From: Clostridiales bacterium
GTDB lineage: Bacteria > Bacillota > Clostridia > Oscillospirales > Oscillospiraceae
Length of the DNA: 44,419 nucleotides
Direction of reading: 5' to 3'
Assembly: GCA_022775085.1 (NCBI GenBank)
Contig: JALFJQ010000051.1
Span: 1-44,419 of the forward strand
Shown: positions 44,230 to 44,419 of the stretch, one piece after another
How positions within the stretch are numbered: position 1 is the stretch's first letter
Layout: every line of letters begins with the position of its first letter
Program-made: the position numbers and the translations under genes
Notes under the pieces: model-generated
The model's input: the letters and a program-made list of their open reading frames with translations, nothing else
The model's database searches: none
What the model was told of the DNA's origin: nothing

Positions 44230-44419
44230 TCAAATGAGAACGGCTGCCGCCGCCGCGCCAACTTCAATTCCGCAGGCGCTTCCCAAGGCTTCCATGCTGG
44301 AAACCCAGGTGATCTGGATCTGATTGTCCGCGCACAGGTCAGCCAAGGGCTGGGTCAGCGCGGGATCGGCGTTTTTCGCCAGATAAACACACCGGGCGCA
44401 GCCTCCCCGAACAGCTTTC
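44230..44419 (-). CDS. Ribosomal L7Ae/L30e-family protein, 5' end missing
   Basis: The last 62 codons of a gene that continues past the window edge. Readable features are AVRGGCARCVYLAKNADPAL and ITWVSSMEALGSACGIEVGA, typical of the L7Ae fold that binds kink-turn RNA. In Bacillus the equivalent YbxF gene lies between rpoC and rpsL, so rpoB-rpoC are expected beyond the edge. It ends 69 nt before rpsL. Confidence 0.9.
   Translation of the reverse strand, partial: KAVRGGCARCVYLAKNADPALTQPLADLCADNQIQITWVSSMEALGSACGIEVGAAAAAVLI

Overview
The window looks like a chromosomal segment of a GC-rich Clostridia member, most likely an Oscillospirales/Ruminococcaceae-type gut anaerobe. The placement rests on gene order and protein types: the Firmicutes order of the S10-spc-alpha, rpsL-rpsG-fusA-tuf and gmk-rpoZ-priA-def-fmt-rsmB-rlmN-stp-pknB-rsgA clusters, the DUF370/RemA and KOW-domain genes, zinc-type S14, L36, L24 and adenylate kinase, a type A RNase P RNA, and strong AGGAGG ribosome binding sites. 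Species cannot be named from sequence reading alone. Almost everything is on the minus strand; only rnpB and one helicase gene lie on the plus strand.

Region 1 (1-380): tRNA-Thr(GGT) with its own near-consensus promoter and terminator, after the rplQ terminator. Region 2 (386-16298): the ribosomal protein supercluster, transcribed right to left from a strong promoter at 16270-16298: rpsJ, rplC, rplD, rplW, rplB, rpsS, rplV, rpsC, rplP, rpmC, rpsQ, rplN, rplX, rplE, rpsN, rpsH, rplF, rplR, rpsE, rpmD, rplO, secY, adk, map, a KOW gene, infA, rpmJ, rpsM, rpsK, rpsD, rpoA, rplQ. It makes ribosomal proteins, the Sec translocon pore, the first N-terminal processing enzyme, IF-1 and RNA polymerase alpha.

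Region 3 (16300-18130): an accessory island between the S10 promoter and the end of rsgA. It holds a lone phage/plasmid-type (P4/D5, SF3) helicase gene on the plus strand, enclosed by 74-bp inverted repeats that differ at only three positions, next to hairpin-rich repeat DNA. This is the most unusual part of the window.

Region 4 (18133-32840): a long minus-strand chain starting at a consensus promoter in front of cdaA: cdaA, cdaR, an RseC-like gene, yicC, remA, gmk, rpoZ, priA, def, fmt, rsmB, rlmN, stp, pknB, rsgA. It couples c-di-AMP synthesis, RNA turnover, nucleotide supply, replication restart, translation initiation, rRNA modification and PASTA-kinase signalling. coaBC, rpe and thiN of the Bacillus-type arrangement, and glmM after cdaR, are absent from their usual places. 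Region 5 (32858-34214): a DUF3343 gene overlapping a cysteine desulfurase gene, a probable sulfur/selenium handling pair.

Region 6 (34271-38957): murD, ispD, ispF and an AT-richer fusion gene joining a family 2 glycosyltransferase to a polysaccharide pyruvyl transferase, ended by a terminator. The murD promoter is back to back with that of rnpB (39021-39361, plus strand). Region 7 (39563-44419): the str operon, partial L7Ae-like gene, rpsL, rpsG, fusA and tuf, with hairpins after fusA and tuf and a separate promoter for tuf.
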